This document shows, one piece after another, positions 48,773-59,394 of a stretch of 64,000 nucleotides of DNA. Made by a program: the position numbers and the translations under genes. The stretch is from Bullera alba. Its lineage: Eukaryota; Basidiomycota; Tremellomycetes; Tremellales; Bulleraceae. How positions within the stretch are numbered: position 1 is the first letter of the stretch; every line of letters begins with the position of its first letter. Below the pieces are notes generated by a model. It did no database searches and had not been told where the DNA came from. It was given only the letters and a program-made list of their open reading frames with translations. The DNA is taken from NCBI GenBank assembly GCA_001600095.1, contig BCIX01000005.1, positions 254,523-318,522 of the forward strand, read 5' to 3'.

Positions 48773-50149
48773 ATGAAGGTCAACTCCGAGAGTGGCCCCT
48801 TCTCAGCAGTATCCATCTCCCGACTGAACACCGAGGCGATATCGATCGACGTCAACAACAGGGTTCGAGTCTACGACGAGGATAGACCGAGCAAAGCTCG
48901 TGTACTCGAGCTCACCGAGGAACAAGCTCGCGCACTCAGACGTCAAATCCTGTCTACCTTCTGTGAGCTCGATCCGGCTCACTTCACCAACGGAATCTAT
49001 GGCAAGGGATCATCTGGGCCTTGGATATGGCCGGAAGTCGCGGCCGAGTTGGAGAAAGCAAGCGCCTCATGGAAAGACATGCTCACTGTCGACGATCATT
49101 ACCAGCTCACGCACGAACAGCAAGCACAATGGCAAGATGAAGAGAACACCGTATTCACATTCCCAAAGGGCTTCGGAGACCTCGTGATCAATCTCGGGGG
49201 CTTTAGGGGTTCCTATCCCAGCTCTTGCGTCCATTCGCAGAGCAGGTCTCAACCACAACCGGGCTGGGAAACTTCTCCGGTAGTCTCCACTCAACACGAA
49301 GAATCGCTGAATTGGGCCGGTGGCCCCGTCATAAGGACAATACGGCCGCGTGCTGCGGAATTGTCACGCAAGTTGTCATCGTGTACCGGCCAGGAGCTGA
49401 GCCTGAGTGCCGAGCAGCTCGCTGAGGCCAAACCCGTCTTTGAGAAGGCGCTCGAGGAGATTTTGTCGGACGACAAGAACAGATTGTCTTTCCTGTACGA
49501 CACAGAGTTCAACAAGGACCTCACCGAGGCCTTGACGAGAGTCGGGACTCAGTTTATCAAGGACCAGGGATACACGTGCGAGAGTCAGTCACTCCTCGAG
49601 AATGTCAGCGATCCGGGTGATAATGTCAGCCTGGACCTAGCGGAAGTCGTTACCAGAATACTCGACAAGAACACCTTCAGGGAGCAGCCCGACTACAGGC
49701 TGTCTCACAAGCTTGAAAAGCTTAAAGGGAAGCCGGAAGATGCCTTCAGTCTCAAGTCTGCTGCTGGGACAGCCTTCGAATGGTTTCACAATGACTTCTT
49801 ACCTGAAGTTACGAAAGGACCCGATGGAAAAGATGTCAGATTTGGGGAGCTGTCCGATATGTTGACCGATGTGGTGAAAGTTCTGAGTAGCGCGGGGTCG
49901 ATGCAGAGGCTTGGCAAGGATACAGCAGTCTCAATCGCGCTACTGGAAGTCGCAGATCCAGCGTCTGAGGCGGCACGTCATTACGTATGGCACGAAGGCT
50001 CGGCCGCCGATGTCGGTACCATCCTGGATCTGGAAGCGGACGACATTGACTATTCCACGCATCTGGCCATTACCATGGCCACGCATCGAGATGAAGAAGA
50101 GGATGATGTCTGGACCGTTGGCCTCAATCTCAATCGATACGCAGAATGA
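48773..50149 (+). CDS. Orphan protein E, 458 residues, intronless
   Basis: Not recognised. A single uninterrupted frame (ATG 48773, TGA 50147-50149), notable because every conserved protein gene of similar size here has several introns. No signal peptide or membrane segment. The protein is acidic and helical-looking, with blocks such as VLELTEEQARALRRQIL, FPKGFGDLVINLGGF, SAEQLAEAKPVFEKALEEIL, FEWFHNDFLPEVTKGPDG and LAITMATHRDEEEDDVW. The start MKVNSESGPFSAVS sits behind a good TATA box. It could be a retrocopy, a recently acquired gene or a fast-evolving lineage-specific gene; the sequence does not decide between these. Confidence 0.65.
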   Translation: MKVNSESGPFSAVSISRLNTEAISIDVNNRVRVYDEDRPSKARVLELTEEQARALRRQILSTFCELDPAHFTNGIYGKGSSGPWIWPEVAAELEKASASWKDMLTVDDHYQLTHEQQAQWQDEENTVFTFPKGFGDLVINLGGFRGSYPSSCVHSQSRSQPQPGWETSPVVSTQHEESLNWAGGPVIRTIRPRAAELSRKLSSCTGQELSLSAEQLAEAKPVFEKALEEILSDDKNRLSFLYDTEFNKDLTEALTRVGTQFIKDQGYTCESQSLLENVSDPGDNVSLDLAEVVTRILDKNTFREQPDYRLSHKLEKLKGKPEDAFSLKSAAGTAFEWFHNDFLPEVTKGPDGKDVRFGELSDMLTDVVKVLSSAGSMQRLGKDTAVSIALLEVADPASEAARHYVWHEGSAADVGTILDLEADDIDYSTHLAITMATHRDEEEDDVWTVGLNLNRYAE

Positions 50150-50674
50150 GGAATGGAGGCTGCGTAGGAACTGTACGATGATCAGTGATTCAGAATGGAC
50201 GGTTCGAAACGGAGCGAGGACTCGCTGTCCCGCACAGACAGATGTGATATTGAGGATCGTATGCGGGCTGGAGGTGTGTCATGGTGCATGTTACTGATAC
50301 ATTTGATATACAGGTGTTGGATGACTCCATGACCAACCCGCGTGTCCGTTGGCGATGGGCAGTCAAGCTGCACACTGGTGCTTGACCTTGATTTCCCCCT
50401 GCTTCTACCGCTCCGCCGGATCACTCCAGCCCTTCGTCCAGCGACTCCAGATCCCTTCATCGACGACGGGATCCCGACTCTGTTCCAAGTCTGCTGGCGA
50501 GCGATGTGACGAATGCGGCGGTTCTGTTGACGGTATTGCCGTTGACGAGGCAGATTGTGACTTTGTCCAAGAGTCGCCGAACTGGGGAGGAGGTGGGGGA
50601 TATATGTCTCCTGAATCAGGTAACGGCTGCCGCGAGCGTAAGAGGTGCATGACCAAAGACATCCCCTTTCGAGC
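50150..50674. other. Convergent intergenic region
   Basis: 525 bp between the stop of orphan E and the stop of the PRELI gene. A frame at 50349-50678 is open on the plus strand but has no conserved look. Probably 3' UTRs; nothing else is seen. Confidence 0.4.
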
Positions 50675-51475
50675 CTAAGCAATCACATTCAGTAAACTTC
50701 GAGTGACCCGGCGACACAGCTTGCTCACTGAATCAGAGTTGACTTCAAACTTCCCCACTCCATATGATTCGATCCTCTGCCTGATCATATTCGACCATGC
50801 GCCTCCAAAGTCCGACTTGATTTCTGCTACCGTGCGATGTGATGTGGACCTGAGAGGGCGGATGATCAGCCGATCGTAAATATGAAATTTCGCGTCTGAT
50901 ACAACTCCAAGTTTCAGTCACTCACCTGTCTGTGCCTGCGCATAGCTCCCCGCTCTCTACTACGTGCATGAATTTCCTGTGATTCAGGTTGGCCTGCCGA
51001 AACTTCAACCTCGGTTCCTGTCCGTACATCTCGTCCTCGGGCCTTGTTGCCCTCTTGGGCAAGTTCAGCGGTGGTAGTGTTGTGCTGGGCCCTGCTTGAT
51101 TCGACTCGTCCTCATAGTTGTCACCTCCCCATTCCGGTGGGTCGACTACACTCTCCTCCAAGATCCAGGCATCAAGACCTCGCCCGCCGGACATACTGGC
51201 ACTGGGCAGCCATTTCGATCCCCATTTCGGTATGATTCCCCTCTTCAACAACAGCCGCCGCGTGATGAGCTGGCCAGTCTCCGGGTGGACATATCGGTCT
51301 AAGACGTCGACTGTGAGGACGTGACGGGCAAAGGGATTGGGATAGCGTATGAAGTAGGCGAATATCGGGACTTTGGGCGGTTCTGGGCTGTGACCGTAGG
51401 TCAGACGATGTATCGGTGATGCTATGTTATGAATAGCACTCACTAGTTGTGTTCACTGCGGTAGATCCGAACCAT
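50675..51475 (-). CDS. PRELI/MSF1-domain protein (Ups/PRELID-type mitochondrial lipid transfer)
   Basis: Intermembrane-space proteins of this family, with an Mdm35/TRIAP1 partner, shuttle phosphatidic acid or phosphatidylserine between mitochondrial membranes. Three exons: MVRIYRSEHNY (ATG 51475), then PEPPKVPIFAYFIRYPNPFA and RHVLTVDVLDRYV, ITRRLLLKRGIIPKWGSKWL, AWILEESVVDPPEW, LNHRKFMHVVESG, and a last exon with SHRTVAEIKSDFGGAWSNMI and RQRIESYGVGKFEVNSD. TAG at 50675-50677; about 222 residues. The fold carries an insertion of about 35 disordered residues (GDNYEDESNQAGPSTT and onward) between the VDPP and LNHRK blocks. The assignment to Ups1, Ups2 or Ups3 is open. Confidence 0.8.
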
Positions 51476-51813
51476 ACCGATGCACACGCAGTCCAAATTA
51501 CCCCCAAGCTGTTCGATGTATGAGGTTGAACAGTAAGTCTCGGTCCGAACCAAAGAGAATCGAAATGTCAGCTGCTCGGATCAAGGAATGCCCGAAATAT
51601 ATTATCGTCCGAGCCTGCTTGTTGCACGAATGCTACGTCGCGATGAAGACACTCAGGTGTCTTGCTGGGCATCAAATTCTCTGCAGGTACTCCTGACCGT
51701 GCATCCTGCTCACGGGGTCCTTTGCAAGGGAGATGGGTACTCCCGAACGCAAGGTGCGGAGAAAAGGACATTTTTTGTAGGGATATAAATGTATGATTTT
51801 GTCCCGGCGCATG
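51476..51813. promoter_or_regulatory. Promoter region of the PRELI gene, upstream of tRNA-Ser
   Basis: 338 bp between the minus-strand PRELI start and the tRNA. A/T-rich sequence just before the tRNA (ggatataaatgtatgatttt, 51781-51800) may serve as an upstream element of the polymerase III gene. No open gene is seen. Confidence 0.4.
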
Positions 51814-51909
51814 GACACTTTGGCCGAGTGGTTAAGGCGATCGCTTGCTATTGATCCAAATACATAGCGGTTACGTTTACGTGCGAGAGTTCGAACCTCT
51901 CAGGTGTCG
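51814..51909 (+). tRNA. tRNA-Ser (anticodon GCT) with a 15-nt intron
   Basis: The acceptor stem GACACTT (51814-51820) pairs with AGGTGTC (51902-51908), discriminator G at 51909. The D arm is GCC-GAGTGGTTAA-GGC (A box TGGCCGAGTGG). The anticodon stem ATCGC pairs with GCGGT around loop TT-GCT-A-A, and the anticodon GCT is at 51847-51849. The 15-nt intron (51851-51865) sits one base after the anticodon, the canonical place. A variable arm (ACG-TTTA-CGT) as in class II serine tRNAs and a T arm GAGAG-TTCGAAC-CTCTC (B box GTTCGAAC) complete it. Confidence 0.93.
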
Positions 51910-52124
51910 CGTGCCAGTTTCTGGGCTGACTTTTTGACTCCTTCACGCTCTTTTTGGCTTCTGGATGGCTCATCTTTGCCCCTCGATACATGCGAAACGA
52001 AGAACGTGCAGTGCTCAAACACTGCATACGGATACGGGTACGGGGACCTCTCTACCAAGATAAACAGTCAGGCGACTGCCGGTGCTTGCCTTCGTGAGCA
52101 TTCAGGCGTGAACAGCATGAGAAG

Positions 52125-52186
52125 GAGCCTCACATCGGTCAAATTACACTGTAGTGAGCCTCACATCTGTCGATCTACACTGTAAT
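52125..52186. repeat. Two-copy 31-bp direct tandem repeat
   Basis: Units at 52125-52155 and 52156-52186 both start GAGCCTCACATC and contain TACACTGTA; they match at about 26 of 31 positions. The repeat lies between the tRNA and the 3' end of the API5-like gene, in an otherwise featureless 319-bp gap (51910-52228). Likely a simple local duplication. Confidence 0.6.
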
Positions 52187-52228
52187 GCTCCACCACACAT
52201 TCATACATGATCGCCTTCACTCCAACAG

Positions 52229-55026
52229 CTACCACCTCGCTCTATTCCGATTGATCTGCGGTCTCCCTCCACCGAATCTTTGCTGCATGCCAGGCGGGGG
52301 CATCACCGGGCTCGCCGCGCTCGGCATCATGATAAGATCTCCATCCTCGTCCGCCTTGTTGAAACCCCTTCCTTTTCTGACGATTCCATGGTCCACATCT
52401 ACAGGGGCGACACTTGCTGATCGGATCGAGAGCGCTGCGCTTGGTGTAGCTGCAACAGAAGTCTTGGCGGCGTTGAGGACACTGATAACCTTGGGCGAAG
52501 AAGCGGCGGGGGCCGGCGGAGCCTGTATGACCGGAGCAGGGGTTGGCGTCGGGGCTGAGGGCGTTTGCGAACGACCGAGGAAGCTGATTGGTTTGGGTTG
52601 AGCGCTGGCAGTTTGAAGTACAGGCGCGGGCGAAGGGGGTCTACCTCCATTACCGGCGGTGTCTCCCTTGCCAATCCTGCTCAGGAGCGACAGTCCTATA
52701 CTAGTGCTCTGGACAAGACCGGTGCCGGCAGCATCACCGCGTTGGCGCTTAGCATCGCTGAAAGCAGGGGTTATGGGCTGAGAGGACTGTGCGATCCGCC
52801 TGAGCAGGCTGGGCCCATTCTCTCTAGGACTCTCCTCGGTGGATGGCGCCTCATCCTCTCTTGTCCTCTTTTGTCCACTGTTTTGTCGCATGGTCGTGCC
52901 CAAGCGTGAAGCAAGCGAGGGCGTACTGGAGCCAATTGACGCGGTTGAACCATTTGTCGAAGGTCCTGGAGGCTGCGGGGTCGAGGTAGACTTAGGTAGA
53001 AGCTCTCTGCCCGGTCGCGCACCATTACTGGCCAGTCCAGATAAGCGTTCCTTAGCTTGGCTTGTAGCCAGAGCTGAACCCTGTCCGCCATTCTGGCTCA
53101 ACATCGAACGAAGGGGATTGGCTCTGGCTCCTCCCTCTGATGGTCGTGAAGGATCCGTGGGTTGGCCTGACTTTCCCGATTGACCAGTGAGGCTAGACCT
53201 TGGCGCAGTGGAAGCCATTGGAGCCTTCTCCCCATGCTGTTGGGTTGGCCGAGTTGCGTGACCTCCCGACGGGACGGCAGATGGCGCCGGGGCAGGTGGC
53301 TTCTGCTCCCTGGATGCGCTAGGACCTGTAGGTGTCGATGTTGGACGGGTGGGTCGTTCGCGAATATCGAGTGTCCGGGATTTGGAGGCGGCAGTCGATG
53401 CTGTCTTGGCGGATGGTTCTGGCAACCAAGATGGCGTAATATCCCTCAAAGGCTTGCTGGGGTCTTCAAGGAGCTAAGACACCCGGATCGTCAACGTAGT
53501 CTTATTACACAAGAGCATGACTTACCTCCGTGATGGCGGCGAGGTTCTCTGCTGCGCGACGCTCTGATGTCTGCGGTGAAAGCCTTTTGGCGTCCTTGTG
53601 CAGGTCGCGTAGCGACTTGGCGTCGACCCCCTCCTTCAGCTCGCGACGTCGGTCCGTCTGCGGATGATCAGTAAGATGTTGTAACGAATTGACATACCAG
53701 AAGCATTAATTGGTACACCGCATGAAGGACGGTCTCCAATGCCGGGACATGCTTTCCCACAAAGCTCTTCGACCTATCCACATTGTCCTGATCGCTCGTC
53801 AGCGTGTGTCCGATCAGCTGAGGGCCGACCTACCAGGACGGGCTTGAGCAAGCTGATGACGACTGGTAGAATGATCTTATCCTCTGAGAGCTCCGCATCC
53901 GCCTTCTCCTTGCCCTTCCAGCTCTTCACTGCGGAATTCACGTGTCCTTCCAGCTTTCCCAATAGCTCCTTGGCGTACTTGTCCTCCCTGTCCAATGCCA
54001 GAATGAGGGTAGCCGATCCATGCTCCGCCCAAAAGCTCAGCGCCTCTCTCCCATCCATCTTGGAAGTCCTATGACACAGCTCTGCAAAAAGTTTGACGAG
54101 GGGTTGTGTGAGTGCCGAGGATGATCCAGCATGCAGGGATTTGGTGAGCGTCCGAACGAATCTTGATGTCGAGGCTGCAGTCGCATTTTCGCCGGAGACC
54201 GTGGAGAGTGGTAGGATGAGTCCAAGGATGAGGCGAGTCTCCGCGATGGCTGTCGTCTCCATGACCGCTTCAAAGCCTTTCCGAAACGTCTCCTCTGCTT
54301 CCAAGTTACGGCCTGACTCGAGCGTGTCTTCCCTAGCTTGTTGACAGTGTAGTTGGAGAAAGTCGAGAATATTCCGTCTTGACGCTCCAGTCTCCTCTTC
54401 CGATCCCCTGCAATCGTCTGCCATGACTGCGAAGACATCGACTGGGGATACAGATAGAAGCGTGAACAATGCTTCGTGCACTAGTTTCAGCTCCCTCGGT
54501 GCTGGCAGATGTCAGGACTACCCCATCACCGTTTCACTCTGGCACTTACGACACTCTAGTAGCTGCAGAAGCACTCCAGTATTTCCCCTGACCCATCGTG
54601 TGTCCGCCTTCGCCGTTGACCCAAGTCCCCTGATACCTATTGTACGGGTCTGTTCGTACAATTAGCTCGAATCCCGTCCCGCATTCTCCCCATCTAGTGA
54701 TTATGGCCAGCTATACCCACCTTCTCATCATCATCCTCGCATAGATCCAAGATCGCATCGATGGCTCTATCCTGAAGATCCTCGCACTCCGCGAAATACT
54801 TTGCAACCAACGTCCCAAAGAACAATTTCGCATCCAGCGATTGGTACGAACAAAGCGAGATGAGATGCTCGTATATGTTCCTTTTCTATATCACAGCCCA
54901 CGTAAGCGATCCCCATGCTACCTCTGCGCTGGACCAACTCACTGTGGCAAGAGAGGGATTGGGTCCGGCGGCCGTTATAAGGTCTCGAACCTGGCTCAAA
55001 GCGGCGCTTGCAGAATCCGCCGACAT
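52229..55026 (-). CDS. API5-like (apoptosis inhibitor 5 / AAC-11) HEAT-repeat protein
   Basis: A nuclear scaffold family linked to chromatin and mRNA export complexes in animals; its fungal role is little known. The start ATG 55026 gives MSADSASAALSQVRD, then the conserved N-terminal part: AKLFFGTLVAKYFAECEDLQ, DRAIDAILDLCEDDD, TRTIGIRGL, a central helical block (LVHEALFTLLSVSPVDVFAV, NILDFLQLHCQQ, FVRTLTKSLHAGSS, LWAEHG-like ALSFWAEHGSATL). The last roughly 400 residues are disordered (Ser/Pro/Ala/Gln) and end NRNRARW (TAG 52229-52231). About seven exons, about 820 residues; animal API5 is about 520, so the tail is enlarged. The call rests on the LCEDDD...R..GIRGL pattern and helical layout; confirmation needs a profile search. 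Confidence 0.65.
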
Positions 55027-55712
55027 CTCCTTTTATGCACACTCGACAGGGGGATTTGCTTCGCGAGTGAGGTGTAGCTGAGGTGTAGCCGTTTTGAGAA
55101 GCGAGGCCGCGGTGGATGGATGAGAGCAAAGTCAAAGACGAACAAATGGATGGGCGGATAGATTTGTTTTCGCGAGCAATTTGAGTAACGCGATTAGGCT
55201 GAAACGGTGAAGTGACAAATTGACCAAATCTCAAACCAGTGTAGACGATATCCTGCCGACAGCCTGCATGCTGCGCCCTACTGCAGCCTTGTATATATGA
55301 GAAGAAGAAGGCAAAGATGTACCATCCTAATATCATATCGGTCTTACGATGCATGTACGAGTCGTTTCTGGAGCAGATGCTGCAAAGTGAAGCCACATGT
55401 AGAGCTCGCTTCGACGCCTCTGCCTTTCCCAACTATGTACCCGAGGGCCTGGAGACCTCGAGATCAGGCGAAGCAATGGTCATCCACATCAGCTTGCGGG
55501 TGCCTTGAGACACTGCAGGGCCGAATATAGGAGATACATCGGGTATCGAAGATGAGAACACGATGTCAATCTCGATTGTCGAAGGCCCTTTGCAACAGCC
55601 GAATATATCCCACTAATCAGTGACTCGGACGACACCAGCCTATTCCATGCTATGCATTGTATCGGGCGGAATGTATAGGTGACACGAGAATGATGATGAG
55701 CGTGCCCTGAGC
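55027..55712. other. Intergenic region between API5-like gene and bS21m
   Basis: 686 bp. It should hold the API5-like promoter (left) and the bS21m 3' UTR (right). A plus-strand frame at about 55317-55508 (MYHPNIISVLRCMYESF) is open but has no other support. No RNA gene is seen. Confidence 0.4.
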
Positions 55713-56376
55713 CTATCTTCGTTGTTGATACAGGTTCACGAGCGAGACCTTCTCTCGGACCTGTAATCATTTGCGTCAGCCGAAAGACCCTCTCCACTAT
55801 CATACAGCTGACAGAGCGACCTGAACACGCTCCGCGAATCGCCGTACTCACCATCTGAGCAAATCTCCTCCTATGCCTCTCACTAGCCAGCCTGACTCTC
55901 TTCTCACTTGGCTTCTCATAGAACTCCTGCCTGAGTTTATCTTTCTTGATATTCGCATCCCTCATAATCCCGTTCAATTGGCGGTACGCTTTTTGGAAAT
56001 CTGCTCCTCTTGGAATATTGATCGTTCTACCCAGGTACTGGTCTCCAGCGCTGTAATTATCTCTCTTTGCCGAGATCGTCTTCCACCACTCGTTGACCGA
56101 TGTCCGAGGCTTGGGTATTGGTCGACCTTGTCCATCTCGCACCATGAGGCCGCCGACCTGCTCGCTCTGTTCTACGAGTGCGAGACTGTTCCAGCTGGGA
56201 TTGCGGCCGGAGGCGAAAGGGTTCCTGACAGCTCGGGGTGGTGTATTAGCGATAAACGTGGAAGTTGGCGGGAGGTCGGGTGTATTGGTGGAATTATATC
56301 GAATTGGGAGTCGGGATGACGAAGCCACAACGGGCGTCCTCAAGACGTTCCGCAGCAAGGATCCAATGGTGGCCAT
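55713..56376 (-). CDS. MRP21: Mitochondrial small-subunit ribosomal protein bS21m (Mrp21)
   Basis: Two exons. The start ATG 56376 gives a presequence (MATIGSLLRNVLRTPVVASS). After about 100 linker residues comes the S21 signature: GRTINIPRGADFQKAYRQLN, IMRDANIKKDKLRQEFYEKP and SEKRVRLASERHRRRFAQM. A gtgagt donor and an acceptor at ...gattacag join VREKVSLVNLYQQRR and TAG 55713-55715. About 185 residues. If the intron is not removed, the frame runs on with non-conserved sequence to 55489, so the spliced ending is preferred. Confidence 0.9.
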
Positions 56377-56749
56377 GGTGTGTGGTACGAGCTAGTCGGC
56401 CGTTGTAAGCAGTTTGCAGGTGCTCTACGCTATGCAGAGAAGTCTGATCACTGCGAGCAACATCCTCGAGCAGCCATGGCGAATCTGGGATAAAGTGTGG
56501 AAAATACCAAAGCCGGATATTCTACTGCTCGTACGTCCCTGGGTGACTCTGAACTGCGTCCAAACTGCCTCTGTCGTTTGCTCGTCCACTATAAGCCTGG
56601 CTCATGCGTTCATTGCATCATTGTGCTCTATACTATATACAGGCCTTTGGCCCTGGTTGTGCAGACCCGCCGAACCTCCCAATTATTTCGCCAATGTCCG
56701 ATATTACTACTCGCAATTCGCAAAATGTCCACTTTGGCATTGGCCGTCT
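56377..56749. other. Intergenic region between bS21m and laccase
   Basis: 373 bp between the bS21m start and the laccase stop, both on the minus strand. It should contain the bS21m promoter and the laccase 3' UTR. Open plus-strand frames here are antisense or incidental. Confidence 0.4.
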
Positions 56750-59394
56750 TCACCGTCTCGATCGCCTGGGAAGCGCACCTCCGTCCGCTTCGAGCGCCAG
56801 TCGCTTACTGGCTGGCAGGCCGAGGTCTTCTTCGAACTGGCTCCTACCATCTGCATCGTCTCGCTTGGCAGGACCGATATCACCTTTACCCCAAGCAGAG
56901 CACATCTACCACGAACGCATCAGCTTGAATGTCCATCACACTTGCAAAGCTGACTCACGCCTGACCAAGGGTCGGGTCTGCCAAATGATTTTATCTTGTT
57001 AGGCTGAACGACGATAGCAGCTAGCTTGCCCTCTGCGAGGTGCCAGCCGATATGGCAGTGCAAAGGCCATACACCGGGCAAATCAGTGTACCAACCTGAA
57101 GCAAAAACTAGTCAGCTCGTCTGTCAGTCGCGTCAGACAGTTGGACAGCTCACGAAGGACGGCATGATGACCTCCCGGGATCTCGATGGTATCCCTTCGC
57201 AAAGAGTTGGCCAGATTCGGCTGACCGTTCGCCTCCCACTGCTCGGCAGTCAAGTTGCCCTTGCCCCTCGAGACAATGAAGAATGGGCGGCCGTGCAGGT
57301 GATACGGGTGGGAGATGCCCGTGTCGAGATTGTTCACGATAATGTCGCCAGCACCATAGTTGTCGAACACAACATGAGCGACAAACGAGTTGTTCAGTTC
57401 GAGACCGTCTTCCAACTGGGCCAGGAGGGGATATCCAATTTGAGCCTGGAATGGCACACCGTTGAAGCCCTAGTACAACTGTCAGCCCAATCCTGTTGAC
57501 TTCCGTCGCACTCACGAAGTTGCCCAGCGAGTGCCCGTTGATGTCGGTGAAAACTCCCAGGGAGGAGCTCAAGACGTGCGTCTGCAAGACGTCCTTCGGC
57601 GCATCGTGCGCTTCTCGCGGGCTAATCTCGGTGTGAGCTTGAAAATGGCTGTGAACACCGCGAAGCTCACACCAAAGTGTATTCCTCGTCTAGATCCTGA
57701 CATTTGGTAGCGGTACCCTGAAGATTGTCCCTACTGCAAGATCAGTATGATCCGGGCAGGAAGCGAGACGTCCCCTGATATTACTGACCAAGCCTTGGTA
57801 TCTGGAATTACGGTCGATGGAGATTTGCCCTCGGCGTCGACGTATCGGATCACTGCGAGCCCAGTCTGGACTATACCTCCGCGTCCAATACACGCTATCC
57901 GACTTCAGTAAGCTATGAGCACCATCTAGAGGTCAGATAGCTTACCAGTCACTACGTTGGATCGGAGGAAGAACGCATCCCCGGCTTTGCCCTGATCAGT
58001 GTTGATGATGATCGAAGTTCGCTGACCAGCTGAGACTTGTACCTCGTGGATACCCTCTGGCCCATAGATCGGGGTATCATCCACCTCGACCACGTCGAAC
58101 GGATGCTGGTCGATGGAGATCCTCATCATGGCTGTAGGAGCCACGATCAGCTAAGAATCCCTGGACGTGTGGCAGCTGTAAGACTGACCAAACGCGCCGT
58201 TGTTGAGTATCCTCAGCTTGACCCGCTTTCCCGCGGGCAGCTTGATCTCCGGCGGAGGTGGTAGCACGCAAGGCCTGTTACGGTCGGGTATATCCTCGTT
58301 AGAGCAGTTTGTTCTCCCCCACCCATTGATCAAGATAGCATTTCCTTGGGGAGGGGCGGGACTCTATGAAGCCAGTCAGCTGACATGAACAGGTCCTATG
58401 AATGACACAGCTTACCCCTCTGTAACCCTGTGGGGTGTGCATGGCGTGTACTATAGTCTCGGATTGTACATCCCTATGGCAATGTCAGCATACGCCCATG
58501 GGTATTAGTCGCCTGCTCACATCCAGTCGGAGACCATGACCACCATCTCTTGGTCAAAGTGCTCGCCGCGCTTCAGTGGATCCCTAGTCGAGTGGATGAC
58601 GAGGCTGCGGAGATTCGGATCAGTCAACAAATCTTGTCCAGTGCTCGTATATCTCACCCTCCCATGATCCCGTCCGCAAGGGTATTGGCAAAGTGAGAGT
58701 GCCACCAGTACGACCCGTACTGTCCTTCCACCTTGAATTGGTAGGTGAAGCTTCCGCCTGGGGGTATTGGGCACTAAGATGGGAGTCAGCTTGTCAATCA
58801 CAAGGGGGCTACGGGCAGCTGACCTGTGAAACGCCTGCCACACCGTCCATCCACTGCGAGCCGTTCTGAAACATCCCATGCCAGTGAATGGTCATACCGA
58901 TGTGGAGGTAATTGTCAATGTGGACAATGATCTCGTCGCCCTCGTTGGCCTCGATCATGGGTCCTGGGAAGAGGTTGTTCACAGCGTAGATCTGTCTCGG
59001 GTAGCCATCAGGTGCAGCGGCTACAGCACTGCAGTAGCCGTTAACAAATGGTCCGAGGTGGGATGGGTTCGAAAGGACAGCTCACCTGATATTCCACCAG
59101 TACTCTCTCGTAGTCTAGCACGTGTAAGCATACAGGGCGAGACAGACTTCCATGACTCACAGGGACATCGGTGATGACAAAGTCAGGAGAGAGGGTGTAG
59201 GTATCAGGATGACCGATCACCGCTGATACTGTTGGGAGAGGTGGTTCAACGGGAGAAGTTGTGTCCCTGTAGAAGTTAGGCCATATCGTGTTGGAGGAGT
59301 CGTTTGACCTACCCTTGGGCTAGAGCTGTGGAAGCTCGAAGTAGAATACATGTCAATGCCAGGATTGCACGGCATCCCGTCATAGCTGGCTCGT
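56750..59394 (-). CDS. Secreted laccase (multicopper oxidase)
   Basis: Oxidises phenolic and diphenolic substrates with O2; in cryptococcal relatives it makes melanin. The start ATG 59394 gives a signal peptide (MTGCRAILALTCILLRASTA). About 14 exons and about 650 residues. Three cupredoxin domains are marked by YTLSPDFVITDVP, YAVNNLFPGPMIEANEGD and the copper ligands IHWHG, WWHSHF, HPYHLHG and HCHIGWH. Other family blocks are DGVAGVSQCPIPPG, ADGIMGGLVIHS and GNAILINGWGR. At the type 1 site the residue ten after the ligand Cys is Lys (HCHIGWHLAEGK), where laccases usually have Leu, Met or Phe. The C-terminus is a short charged tail rich in Asp/Arg ending PRRSRR (TGA 56750-56752). Expression is probably regulated by nutrients, as in relatives, but no motif was identified. 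Confidence 0.9.

Noticed and set aside
54767..55432. 221-residue minus-strand frame
   Set aside because: It overlaps the first two API5-like exons in another frame and reads through their intron; the spliced API5-like model explains the region better.
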